33,200 bases of DNA from positions 1 through 33,200 of the forward strand of contig CAJONG010000010.1 in assembly GCA_905235845.1 (NCBI GenBank), read 5' to 3'. This document shows, piece by piece, positions 8,815 through 17,391 of this stretch; the first letter of the stretch is position 1, and each line of letters opens with the position of its first letter. Made by a program: the position numbers and the translations under genes. The notes beneath the pieces were generated by a model. It made no database searches, was not told where the DNA came from, and saw nothing but the letters and a program-made list of their open reading frames with translations. The DNA is from an uncultured Lachnospiraceae bacterium (GTDB taxonomy: Bacteria > Bacillota > Clostridia > Lachnospirales > Lachnospiraceae).

Positions 8815-10079
8815 CAGTGCTTGAGTTCCTCTCTGTAATAATCCCTGAATTCGGTATATCCCTGCTCTTCAAGCTGTGTTCTCTGGAACTTCTTATTCTT
8901 ATTCATACGCGACACCATGACCTGCTTACCCTTTGTGCGCTCAACTGCCGCTTCCTTCATTATCTCACTCATCCTATCGGATGACATTCCTTTCTCTATG
9001 AGAAAAGCAACCTTCTCCTTCTCATCCGGTATCTTATAGTCATTCTCCAAAAGAAGCAGCACTATCCTCTCGAATCCGATGGAGAATCCGCAGGCCGGTA
9101 CACTCTGTCCCGTGAACCTGCCAACCATTTCATCATATCTTCCGCCTCCGCCGCAGCTTCCGCCGAATTCAGGCATGGATACCTCGAATATGGGGCCTGT
9201 ATAGTAGTTCATGCCGCGTACCAGTGTGGGATCGAATTCTATGGCAAAATCAGCCGCTTTAGCTGCATCTACACTTTCCATTATCTCAGATAGTCCGGCG
9301 GACACCTCTGCATCCATATATTCACCGAGCTTATCCGTTATAAGCTTAAGGGCTCCTGCCTTATCATTCTCTGCCATAGCGAAGAGCTCAAGATACTTAT
9401 CCACGGAAGCCGCATCATATCCGCTCCCGATCAGTTCTTCCTTCACTCCGTCGATACCGATCTTGTCCATCTTATCAAGAGTAATGAACACATCATCATA
9501 CTTATCTTCATCAAAGCCCGCATACGCTGCCATGGCCTTAAGCATCCTTCTGTCATTAAGCCTAATTATGAAGTTCTTAAAGCCAAGCTTGCCCAGGGTG
9601 GTGGTGGTCGCTGTTATGAGCTCGATCTCCGCCAGATCGGAAGCCTCTCCCAGTATGTCGATATCGCACTGATAGAACTGTCTGTATCGGCCTCTCTGGG
9701 GTCTGTCTGCTCTCCATACCGGCCCGATCTGCAATGCCTTGAATGGACTCGGAAGATTAGACGCATTATTGGAATAGAATCTGACCAAAGGAACAGTAAG
9801 ATCATAACGCAGTCCTAAGTCCGTAACATCATCCTCAGTCTGTGCATCGGCAAGATTAAACTTCTCACCTCTCTTAAGTATCCTAAAGATCAGCTTCTCA
9901 TTCTCACCGCCTGCCTTACAGTTGAGATTGGCGATATTCTCCACACACGGTGTCTCGATATGCGTAAATCCAAAGCTGTCATACGTCTCCTGAATCACCC
10001 TTATCACATGATCCCTAATACGCATCTCCCGTGGCAGTATATCCTTCATGCCCGTTACAGGCTTCTTATTAAGTGTCAT
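8814..10079 (-). CDS. hisS: Histidyl-tRNA synthetase
   Basis: HisRS joins histidine to tRNA-His. The sequence has the class II motifs: motif 1 near KDILPREMRIRDHV, motif 2 with the HisRS-specific WRADRPQRGRYRQFYQCDID, the histidine loop LVRGMNYYTG, and motif 3 with GFSIGFERIVLLL. A shortened anticodon-binding domain closes the protein. I place the start at ATG 10079 because GAGG lies 8 nt upstream; the GTG at 10085 in the ORF track is too close to that site. The product is 421 residues, normal for the family. It heads the hisS-polA-coaE operon and has a good promoter just upstream. Confidence 0.96.
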   Translation of the reverse strand: MTLNKKPVTGMKDILPREMRIRDHVIRVIQETYDSFGFTHIETPCVENIANLNCKAGGENEKLIFRILKRGEKFNLADAQTEDDVTDLGLRYDLTVPLVRFYSNNASNLPSPFKALQIGPVWRADRPQRGRYRQFYQCDIDILGEASDLAEIELITATTTTLGKLGFKNFIIRLNDRRMLKAMAAYAGFDEDKYDDVFITLDKMDKIGIDGVKEELIGSGYDAASVDKYLELFAMAENDKAGALKLITDKLGEYMDAEVSAGLSEIMESVDAAKAADFAIEFDPTLVRGMNYYTGPIFEVSMPEFGGSCGGGGRYDEMVGRFTGQSVPACGFSIGFERIVLLLLENDYKIPDEKEKVAFLIEKGMSSDRMSEIMKEAAVERTKGKQVMVSRMNKNKKFQRTQLEEQGYTEFRDYYREELKH

Positions 10080-10116
10080 TTTCACATCCTCACATTTAAT
10101 TCACATAATCCTAATT

Positions 10117-10145
10117 ATTTTACTATCTTTTTCACTTTTTCACAA
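10117..10145 (-). promoter_or_regulatory. Predicted promoter of the hisS operon
   Basis: On the minus strand a TTGTGA -35 box (10145-10140) and a TAAAAT -10 box (10122-10117) are separated by exactly 17 bp. Transcription would start roughly 30 bp before the hisS start codon. The promoter lies between palindromic element 1 and hisS, so the element is outside the hisS transcript. Confidence 0.6.
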
Positions 10146-10176
10146 CATCCACATAATATTTCTTATCTGTCGCATA

Positions 10177-10401
10177 GCATGAGATGATAAAAGAATGCAC
10201 CGGATTCACGCATCCTGCGGCTAATAACATAACGAAAATGCATATACTATATCTCCCTTTACGGGTCGCCGCCAACGGCATCCCTGCCGTAGGGCGGCTT
10301 GGAAGTACATCCCTGTACTTCCATCCCTTGTGCGATAAGCATTTTCTATGTTATTACGCCTCGGCTGAAAGTGAATCCGGTGCATTCTTTTCATCTCATG
10401 C
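10177..10401 (+). repeat. Palindromic structured element, copy 1
   Basis: Nested inverted repeats fold this 225 bp stretch into one structure. The outer arms 10177-10209 and 10371-10401 match at 31 positions apart from a 2-nt bulge. A second stem pairs 10222-10241 with 10339-10356 (TAATAACATA..AAAATGC). The core holds ACGGGTCGCC, hairpin A (ACGGC-ATCCCT-GCCGT, extended by GCCGCC/GGCGGC) and hairpin B at 10301-10322 (GGAAGTAC-ATCCCT-GTACTTCC). CATA abuts both ends as a possible 4-bp target duplication. No convincing protein is encoded. The same architecture recurs in reverse orientation at 10419-10647. I cannot assign a named repeat or RNA family. Confidence 0.8.
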
Positions 10402-10418
10402 CATACCGATATATAAGT

Positions 10419-10647
10419 CAGGCGAGGATAAATGCAATACACCCACATGTCCTTAAGGTGAGGCTTAGTATTATCTAAAAATGCGTAAATGATCAGGGCA
10501 AAAGGCACAGGGATGTGCCTTTTAGCCGACTCATCGCATGGATGCGATTGGAGGCGGCCCGTTAAGTGCAATATCCTGATCGCATTTTTATGATAATACT
10601 TGCCGATCTGGTTCGGACTGTGGGTGTATTGCATTTACCCTCACCTG
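10419..10647 (-). repeat. Palindromic structured element, copy 2 (reverse orientation)
   Basis: This 229 bp element has outer arms 10419-10447 and 10619-10647 pairing at 27 of 29 positions. A second stem is formed by AGTATTATC..AAAAATGCG and its near-perfect complement. On the minus strand the core reads AACGGGCCGCC, then hairpin A (ATCGC-ATCCAT-GCGAT), CGGCTA, and hairpin B (AAAAGGCAC-ATCCCT-GTGCCTTTT, plus-strand 10500-10523). Loops and the ACGGG-CGCC motif match copy 1, while stem sequences differ but remain paired. It begins 17 bp after copy 1 and ends 26 bp from the uxaA stop codon, where it could act as a transcript end. No obvious target duplication is seen. Confidence 0.8.
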
Positions 10648-10673
10648 ACGGTGTAAGGGCAAGAAATGTAACA

Positions 10674-12155
10674 CTAAAGCGTTACCCCATCCTTGAATAT
10701 GGATATCTCTCTGTATCCTCCAAGCTCCTGTTTTGTCTTTTCTCCGCTTGCCACACTAAGGACATAGTCAAGCAGTCTCTCTCCTGCTTCATCCAGTGTC
10801 TCCTTGCCCTCCGCAACTGTTCCCGCATTGAAGTCGATCCAGCCCTTTTTCTTCTCAAACAATGCTGTATTGGTGGATATCTTCACAGTGGGTGCCGGAG
10901 CCCCGAAGGGAGTACCTCTGCCTGTTGTAAAAAGTATCATGTGAACTCCTGCCGCCGTCAGATCCGTAGTGGATACCATATCATTGCCCGGTCCTGACAG
11001 AAGCGAAAGCCCCTTTTTCTTAATGGGATCGGCATATTCAAGCACATCAACCACAGGTGCACTTCCGCCCTTCTGCACGCAGCCGCAGGACTTATCCTCC
11101 AATGTCGTGATGCCACCTGCCTTATTGCCGGGACTTGGATTCTCATAGACCACCTGGCCATGATCCGTAAAATACTTCTTGAACCTTTCTACCATTGCTA
11201 CAGCCTTTTCGAAGGTCTCTACGTCCTTACACCTGTTGAAGAGTATCGACTCCGCTCCGAACATCTCCGGAACCTCGGTCAACACCGTAGAACCTCCTAG
11301 TGCTATCAGCCTGTCCGAGAACCTTCCCACGGTGGGATTGGCTGTTATTCCCGATAATCCGTCAGAACCGCCGCATTTCATTCCCACGATAAGTTCAGAT
11401 GCATCAATCTCTTCTCTTCTTGCATTCCCTGCATATTCCGCCAGTTCCTTAAGAAGCCTGCCGCCCTCTTTGATCTCATCCTCTACATTCTGGCATGTAA
11501 GGAACTTAACCCTGTCGCCGTTCCACTCTCTTAGCTCTTCTTTGAACTGTTCCGCAGTCAGATTCTCACATCCGAGTGACAGTACCAGTACGCCTCCCGC
11601 ATTGGGATGATGTACTAAGGATGCAAGCACCTTCCTTGTGGTAGCATGATCATCGCCCATCTGTGAACATCCGTAAGGGTGAGTAAAGGTATACAGACCC
11701 TCAACCGTACCTTCCACCAGATGTTGATTCTCCTTAACCAGTCTCTCTGCTATGGAATTGACACACCCCACAGTCGGAATTATCCACAGCTCATTCCTTA
11801 TGCCTACCTTGCCCTTGGCTCTGCGATATCCCATGAATGTCCTGCCGGAAAGCTTTGGAAGCTCATGGCTTACAGGCTCGTAAGCATAAGTACCTTCCTC
11901 AGACAGTGCAGTCTTCACATTGTGTACATGCACGAAGCTTCCGGCCGGGATGTCTTCGGATGCTACACCGATCTGATTGCCGTATTTTATGATCGCATCC
12001 TTACTTGCTATGTCGCATAGTGCGACTTTATGACCTCTTCCTATTTTTTCCTTGGTTATGACACCGATGTCATCTATATCTATTTTATCACCCGGTACCA
12101 AATCCTCAAGAGCAACCGCCACATTATCCGACGGATGTATCTTAATGTATTTCAT
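10674..12155 (-). CDS. uxaA: Altronate dehydratase
   Basis: UxaA removes water from D-altronate to give 2-keto-3-deoxygluconate, the third step of galacturonate breakdown. The 493-residue protein has an N-terminal SAF-like domain (about residues 5-95, including KEKIGRGHKVAL) and a C-terminal catalytic part with conserved cysteines likely to hold an iron-dependent site (PTVGCVNS, PYGCSQMG, SLGCEN, KCGGSDGLSG, KSCGCVQKG). I choose ATG 12155, since GGAG lies 8 nt upstream; the GTG at 12161 is too close to that site. It is the last gene of the operon, 21 bp after uxaB, and is followed by palindromic element 2. Confidence 0.95.
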   Translation of the reverse strand: MKYIKIHPSDNVAVALEDLVPGDKIDIDDIGVITKEKIGRGHKVALCDIASKDAIIKYGNQIGVASEDIPAGSFVHVHNVKTALSEEGTYAYEPVSHELPKLSGRTFMGYRRAKGKVGIRNELWIIPTVGCVNSIAERLVKENQHLVEGTVEGLYTFTHPYGCSQMGDDHATTRKVLASLVHHPNAGGVLVLSLGCENLTAEQFKEELREWNGDRVKFLTCQNVEDEIKEGGRLLKELAEYAGNARREEIDASELIVGMKCGGSDGLSGITANPTVGRFSDRLIALGGSTVLTEVPEMFGAESILFNRCKDVETFEKAVAMVERFKKYFTDHGQVVYENPSPGNKAGGITTLEDKSCGCVQKGGSAPVVDVLEYADPIKKKGLSLLSGPGNDMVSTTDLTAAGVHMILFTTGRGTPFGAPAPTVKISTNTALFEKKKGWIDFNAGTVAEGKETLDEAGERLLDYVLSVASGEKTKQELGGYREISIFKDGVTL

Positions 12156-12176
12156 CTGCACTGCTCCTTATATCCA

Positions 12177-13658
12177 TTATCCGGCAATCTCCTTCATAGC
12201 CTCATACATACCCTTATCCGCTATGAGCTTAAGATCATTAACCACTGCCTCTTCAAAGCCCGGCAGATTCTTAAGCGAGTCATCCCACATCTTCTCATTA
12301 CCGATTATCTCTGCCGCAAGGCTTTCATCAGAGGCATCCTTAAGCTTTAAGAATGCTTCGAGCACCCATTCATCATCCTTTATAAGGAATTCCTTACCCG
12401 ACCTGTCTGCCACCAGAGCACCGTCCTTAAGCTCCCTACCCATATGATAGAAGCATAGGAATGCCGCGAATGAGAATGTCAGCACCTTGGGAAGCTCTTT
12501 CTTCTGCTCATGGTATTCAAGCACAGTGGGCATTACTCTTGCCTTCCACTTGGAAGCGGAATTAAGAGATATCGACAAAAGCTCATGATCTATGAAAGGA
12601 TTGGAGAATCTGTCCGTAACTGCTGCCGCAAAGTCCTCTAAGTCCTTCCTGTCAAGTCCCTTAAGCACAGGGATTATCTCATCATACAGAGCCTTATTCA
12701 TGAAGCCTCTGATGACATCGTCCTTCATACAATCCCTTACGATATCCTGACCTGCAATGAATGCACCCATGATCATTGAGGTATGAGCTCCGTTAAGAAT
12801 CCTTACCTTACGCTTCTTATACGGATCTACATTATCTACTACCAGTATGGGGAGTCCTGCCTTGTCTACCGGGAATTCATCCTTAATGGACTGTGGTCCC
12901 TCTATTACCCATGCTCCAAACACCTCGGCGGTGTCGATAAGGTTATCCTGATATCCGAGCTCCTTACATATGTCCTCGGCTTCCGCTCTGGGATATCCGG
13001 GAACTATCCTGTCCACAAGGGTAGAGCAGAAGATATTATCTTTCTCAACCCAGTTCTTAAAGTCCTCGGGCAGCTCCCACTGCCTGATATACTCATTCAC
13101 ACATCTTAGAAGCTCGTCACCGTTACGGTCTATAAGCTCGCACGACAGTATTATGAATCCCGGAAGCTTATTATTATATCTCTCGTATAAAAGCTGTGTG
13201 AGTTTACCGGGGAAGCTTGATGCCGGTCTGTCAGTGAGGCTGCATGCCGGATCATATGCTATGCCCGCTTCCGTCGTGTTACTTACTATGAATCTGAGAT
13301 CCGGATTCTTGGCACATGCAAGATAATCCTCGAATCCGCTGTAGGGACTGATACATCTTGACACACATGAGATCACTCTCTTCTTGTTGACCTTTTGACC
13401 GTTCTCCTGTCCTCTTAAGAAGAGGGTATATAGCCCCTCCTGAGCATTGATCATATCGGAAAGTCCCTGACCTATAGGCTGGCAAAGTATAACCTTACTG
13501 TTAAAGCCTGCCTTCTCATTGAGCATATCTATGAAGTAATCCACAAAGGCACGCAGGAAATTGCCTTCACCGAACTGTAATACCCTCTCCGGAGCATCCT
13601 TAAGGAGATAGCCGTCATACCCCTGTTCTTCAAGTAGTCTGTAGCTTAGCTTTTCCAT
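12177..13658 (-). CDS. uxaB: Tagaturonate reductase (altronate oxidoreductase)
   Basis: UxaB uses NADH to reduce D-tagaturonate to D-altronate. The 493-residue protein is of the mannitol dehydrogenase superfamily. It has an N-terminal Rossmann part (RVLQFGEGNFLRAFVDYFID) and the characteristic active-site region KVRILNGAHTSMIMGAF, then an alpha-helical C-terminal domain. The family also contains fructuronate reductase UxuB; length, the RVLQFGEGNFLRAF start and the uxaA/uxaC neighbours favour UxaB. The ATG has GGAGG 9 nt upstream. Spacing to uxaC (30 bp) and uxaA (21 bp) indicates one transcript. Confidence 0.92.
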   Translation of the reverse strand: MEKLSYRLLEEQGYDGYLLKDAPERVLQFGEGNFLRAFVDYFIDMLNEKAGFNSKVILCQPIGQGLSDMINAQEGLYTLFLRGQENGQKVNKKRVISCVSRCISPYSGFEDYLACAKNPDLRFIVSNTTEAGIAYDPACSLTDRPASSFPGKLTQLLYERYNNKLPGFIILSCELIDRNGDELLRCVNEYIRQWELPEDFKNWVEKDNIFCSTLVDRIVPGYPRAEAEDICKELGYQDNLIDTAEVFGAWVIEGPQSIKDEFPVDKAGLPILVVDNVDPYKKRKVRILNGAHTSMIMGAFIAGQDIVRDCMKDDVIRGFMNKALYDEIIPVLKGLDRKDLEDFAAAVTDRFSNPFIDHELLSISLNSASKWKARVMPTVLEYHEQKKELPKVLTFSFAAFLCFYHMGRELKDGALVADRSGKEFLIKDDEWVLEAFLKLKDASDESLAAEIIGNEKMWDDSLKNLPGFEEAVVNDLKLIADKGMYEAMKEIAG

Positions 13659-13688
13659 TTTAATAATCCTCCAATATTGATTCCGATA

Positions 13689-15122
13689 CTATATTCCGAA
13701 ATATCTCTTGGCGTTGTAATACGATATGCCTTCCACGATCCTCTTAAGCGCCGCATCGTCATTGGGATATTCACCGTTCTCTACCCATTCACCTATGAGA
13801 TTACACATTATCCTTCTGAAATAATCATGTCTTGTGTATGACAAAAACGATCTGGAATCCGTCAGCATTCCGATGAAATTACCAAGCAGCCCTAAGTTCG
13901 CAAGAGACTTCATCTGATCCTCCATACCTGACTTGGTATCATTGAACCACCATGCCGGTCCGTGCTGTATCTTGCCCGGAACCTCCGATGACTGGAAGCA
14001 GCCTAATATAGTCCCTATCTGCTCATTGTCCGCAGGATTAAGTGAGAATATGATGGTCTTAGGTAATTCTCCCGTCTTATCAAGCTCTGACAGAAGCGCC
14101 GCTATGCTTCCGCCGCAGGAATTATTGGCGATCATATCAAAGCCCGTATCGGGACCCTCAGCCGCGAACATCCTCTCATTCATATTACGCAGGCATGAAT
14201 AGTGAAGCTCCATGGCTATATTATGCTTGTGATACGCCTTGCCTATAGCTATAAGAAGCGCTGTCTGATAGCCTTCCGCTTCCTCTGTGGTAACAGCCTC
14301 ACCCTTCATTGCTTTCTTAAATGCATTATCACATACCTCCATGGGAAGCTTCCTGAAAGGTATATAATCAAGTCCGTGATCCGATGCCACACAACCGTGT
14401 GCAGCGAAGAATTCTATCCGGTTAATAAGCGCATCTATCACATCCTGTGTGGAATCAAGACTGTCCTTACCCACAGCCTTGGCCAGACTCTCTATATATT
14501 CCTTAAAGCCGGCCTTGGTTATATTGATAGCCTTATCAGGTCTGAAGGAAGGTCTTACCATGAAGTCGATGCTCTTATCCGCAGCAATCTTCTCATGCCA
14601 TTCTAAAGTGTCTATGGGGTCATCTGTCGTACCCACATATGCCACGTTACTCTGCCTTATAAGTCCTCTTACCGACATATCGGGATCATTCCTAAGCTTA
14701 TCGTTGCACTTATTCCATATTGCCTCAGCGTTGTCTGTATTAAGAGGCTCTGTTATGCCAAAATACTTCTTAAGCTCAAGGTTACACCAATGGTGCATGG
14801 GATTACCTATGGCCATTGTAAGCGTATCGGCAAAGCCCTTGAATCTCTTAAGCTCGTCGCCTCTGCCTGTTACTTCCTCCTCCGGCATTCCGTTAGAACG
14901 CATGAGTCTCCACTTATAATGGTCTCCGAAGTAATGCCCGTCGGCTTCTCTGCCTCCGAACCATACATCTCCAAGATTGTCAAAACGTCTGTCCTCATAT
15001 ATCTCCCTGGGCGAGATATGGCAATGGTAGTCGATTATGGGAAGAGCTTCTGCATAATCATGAAAAAGGTGTTTTGCCGTATCATTGCCAAGTATAAAAT
15101 CATCATCCATAAAAGGTTTCAA
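13689..15122 (-). CDS. uxaC: Glucuronate/galacturonate isomerase
   Basis: UxaC converts D-galacturonate to D-tagaturonate and D-glucuronate to D-fructuronate. The 477-residue product is of the amidohydrolase-related family, with the metal-site motif IIDYHCHISP near the N-terminus and further conserved stretches (VGTTDDPIDTLEWH, RPSFRPDKA, MLTDSRSFLSYTRHDYFRRI). The ORF-track start at 15161 is too long. I choose TTG 15122, giving the family-typical start MKPFMDDDF with GGAGG 7 nt upstream. It lies between kdgK (87 bp gap) and uxaB. No mannonate branch genes (uxuA, uxuB) are in the window, so galacturonate is the likelier substrate. Confidence 0.95.
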   Translation of the reverse strand: MKPFMDDDFILGNDTAKHLFHDYAEALPIIDYHCHISPREIYEDRRFDNLGDVWFGGREADGHYFGDHYKWRLMRSNGMPEEEVTGRGDELKRFKGFADTLTMAIGNPMHHWCNLELKKYFGITEPLNTDNAEAIWNKCNDKLRNDPDMSVRGLIRQSNVAYVGTTDDPIDTLEWHEKIAADKSIDFMVRPSFRPDKAINITKAGFKEYIESLAKAVGKDSLDSTQDVIDALINRIEFFAAHGCVASDHGLDYIPFRKLPMEVCDNAFKKAMKGEAVTTEEAEGYQTALLIAIGKAYHKHNIAMELHYSCLRNMNERMFAAEGPDTGFDMIANNSCGGSIAALLSELDKTGELPKTIIFSLNPADNEQIGTILGCFQSSEVPGKIQHGPAWWFNDTKSGMEDQMKSLANLGLLGNFIGMLTDSRSFLSYTRHDYFRRIMCNLIGEWVENGEYPNDDAALKRIVEGISYYNAKRYFGI

Positions 15123-15209
15123 TGTCGTTCCTCCTTTTTTACAGCAGACGGAACAAGGCATACTCCGTCCGAAGTATCCAACGCAATATATGTCTTATGA
15201 TCGTATCTG

Positions 15210-16232
15210 CTAACGCTGTACCCTGCCCGATGCGTCTCCGCCTGCAAGCTTCTTAACCTCATCTACCGTCACTCTGTTGAAATCTCCTTCTATAGAGTGC
15301 TTAAGTGCCGACGCAGCCACAGCAAATTCTATGGCATCCTGTGTCGAATAACCGTTTATAAGAGAGTAGATAAGTCCGCCGCCGAAGCTGTCTCCGCCGC
15401 CTACTCTGTCTACTATATGCAGATGATACTGCTTGGAGAAGCAATAGTCCTTACCGTCATATAACATACCCTGCCAGTCATTATCATTGGCAGATATTGA
15501 TGTACGAAGCGTGATAGCCACCTTCTCGAATCCGAATTTATCCGCAAGCTGCTTGGCCACTGACTTATATCCGTCCGTATTGAGCTTGCCTCCGGTAATA
15601 TCACTTCCCTCGGCTTCAATACCGAACACATCCTTGGCATCCTCTTCATTGGAGATACATACATCCACATATTCGCAGAGCTTGGTCATAGCCTCCCTTG
15701 CCTGCTCCCTTGTCCAGAGCTTGCCTCTGTAATTAAGGTCACAGCTTATCTTAACGCCCTTGGCCTTGGCTGCCTTACATGCATCGAGACAGATATTCAC
15801 AAGATTCTCTCCAAGTGCCGGTGTGATACCCGTGAAATGGAACCACTCTGCTCCGTCGAAGATCTTATCCCAGTCAAAGTCCGAAGCCGATGCCTCCTGA
15901 ATAGCAGAATGAGCTCTGTCATATATGCATACGCTACCTCTCTGTGAAGCGCCCTTCTCAAGATAATAGATACCTATCCTGTCGCCTCCTCTTGCAATGA
16001 AGCTTGTATCCACCCCGAAGTATCTTAAGCTGTTAACAGCAGCCTGTCCTATGGCATGCTGCGGAAGCTTTGTAACGAATGCCGTATCAAGGCCGTAATT
16101 GGCAAGTGATACCGACACATTAGCCTCTCCTCCTCCGAAGGTTGCCTGCAACTGATCGTCTTGAAAGAACCTGTAATACCCGTTAGGTGCCAGACGAAGC
16201 ATGATCTCGCCGAATGTAACTACTCTACCCAT
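15210..16232 (-). CDS. kdgK: 2-keto-3-deoxygluconate kinase (PfkB family)
   Basis: The 340-residue protein is a ribokinase/PfkB sugar kinase: FGEIMLRLAP start, FGGGEANVSVSLANYG sugar-binding signature, and the C-terminal DRVGGGDSFGGGLIY motif that contains the catalytic Asp and anion hole. In this operon the expected job is ATP-dependent phosphorylation of KDG to KDPG, feeding Eda. The family alone does not fix the substrate, so the name rests on context and general likeness to KdgK. The ATG has GGAAGG upstream. It follows eda by 63 bp. Confidence 0.88.
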   Translation of the reverse strand: MGRVVTFGEIMLRLAPNGYYRFFQDDQLQATFGGGEANVSVSLANYGLDTAFVTKLPQHAIGQAAVNSLRYFGVDTSFIARGGDRIGIYYLEKGASQRGSVCIYDRAHSAIQEASASDFDWDKIFDGAEWFHFTGITPALGENLVNICLDACKAAKAKGVKISCDLNYRGKLWTREQAREAMTKLCEYVDVCISNEEDAKDVFGIEAEGSDITGGKLNTDGYKSVAKQLADKFGFEKVAITLRTSISANDNDWQGMLYDGKDYCFSKQYHLHIVDRVGGGDSFGGGLIYSLINGYSTQDAIEFAVAASALKHSIEGDFNRVTVDEVKKLAGGDASGRVQR

Positions 16233-16295
16233 TTTGTAATTCCTTCCTTTCTCATCGAATGTATTGTATTGGTACTCTGATCGGATATCTTACTT

Positions 16296-17255
16296 TTATT
16301 TTCTGATCAGATGTATTGCGAATCCACCGAACTCACCGTTAAGATAGATGAACTTTGTGCCCTTCTCATCGGTCGTTCTTGTACTTTCATCGAAGGTGAC
16401 ACCGTTTTTGCCTATATGATATATGGCTCTGTCCACATCATTGGTGGATATAGCTATATGACCGTGTGTGCCCTTACCCATGGACTTCATTATCTCGAAT
16501 TCCTTACCGGCGAAGATCGAGCTGTTGCCGGGCTTATACTCAAGTCCGAAGAGTCCGCAGAGAGTACGGGCGATATCCGCAGCCTCATCCTCATTCGCAC
16601 TGTTGATACCGATGTGACGAAGTTCAAGACCCAGCATATTCTTAACAGCCGCCTTACATATGGATGTTATCTCATCCCACTTCTCGCCTTCTATGAGATC
16701 CTTCTTGACCATCCATGTACCGCCGCAGGCAAGTACCTGATGGAAGCTTAAGTAATTGGCAAGATTACCTGTATTGACGCCGCCTGTGGGCATCCAGCGA
16801 AGATTCTTATAAGGACCTGCCAGAGCTTTAAGTTTATCCACTCCACCGTTCTGCTCCGCAGGGAAGAACTTTACCGCTTCAAGTCCCAGTGCCATTGCCT
16901 GCTCCATCTCTCCGGCTGTTGCCGTACCCGGAAGCATGCATACGCCCTTATCAAGCACATACTTTGTTATCTCAGGATTGAAGCCGGGACTTACTATGAA
17001 GCTTACCCCAGCCGCGATAGCCCTGTCTGCCTGATCCTTGGTAAGTACGGTTCCTGCTCCGACTACCATCTCGGGAACCTCCTTAACTATGGCCTTGATG
17101 GCATCCTCTGCTGCCGCCGTACGGAATGTAACCTCTGCCGCCGGAAGTCCGCCTGCCACCAACGCCTTCGCAAGCGGTACTGCCTTGCTAGCATCATCAA
17201 TGGCTATTACCGGTACGATACCGATGTCATGGATCTTCTTAAGTAATTCGTTCAT
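16296..17255 (-). CDS. eda: KDPG/KHG aldolase fused to a C-terminal VOC (glyoxalase-like) domain
   Basis: Residues 1 to about 208 are a class I KDPG aldolase: catalytic Glu41 in AEVTFRT, VGAGTVLT, and the Schiff-base Lys129 in EAVKFFPAE, then MPTGGVN. It cleaves KDPG to pyruvate and glyceraldehyde 3-phosphate. Residues about 209-319 form an added domain of the vicinal-oxygen-chelate type (LRHIGINSAN, HGHIAISTNDVDRAIYHI, GGFAIHLI). Ordinary Eda is about 210 residues, so this is a fusion. The extra domain may bind a metal or a sugar acid; its role is unknown. GAGGG precedes the ATG. It is second in the operon, 136 bp after kduI. Confidence 0.9.
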   Translation of the reverse strand: MNELLKKIHDIGIVPVIAIDDASKAVPLAKALVAGGLPAAEVTFRTAAAEDAIKAIVKEVPEMVVGAGTVLTKDQADRAIAAGVSFIVSPGFNPEITKYVLDKGVCMLPGTATAGEMEQAMALGLEAVKFFPAEQNGGVDKLKALAGPYKNLRWMPTGGVNTGNLANYLSFHQVLACGGTWMVKKDLIEGEKWDEITSICKAAVKNMLGLELRHIGINSANEDEAADIARTLCGLFGLEYKPGNSSIFAGKEFEIMKSMGKGTHGHIAISTNDVDRAIYHIGKNGVTFDESTRTTDEKGTKFIYLNGEFGGFAIHLIRK

Positions 17256-17391
17256 ATTTCCCTCTTTTCTTGCGGTGCCTTATACACATGCACCCTATGC
17301 CTTTTTACTGAATACATACTAACCCTTTTAATGCAAAATAACCATACTGACAGGCCTTATAACGCAACTGATACAACAAGTAGCGCAAGAT

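Noticed and set aside
10184-10634. ORFs of 90 and 137 residues inside the palindromic elements
   Set aside because: Their reading frames are by-products of the inverted repeats; they have no ribosome binding sites, and the differences between copies follow stem pairing, not codons.
10177-10647. CRISPR array or retron non-coding RNA
   Set aside because: There are only two long copies in opposite orientation with no short direct repeats and spacers, and no Cas or reverse transcriptase gene is nearby.
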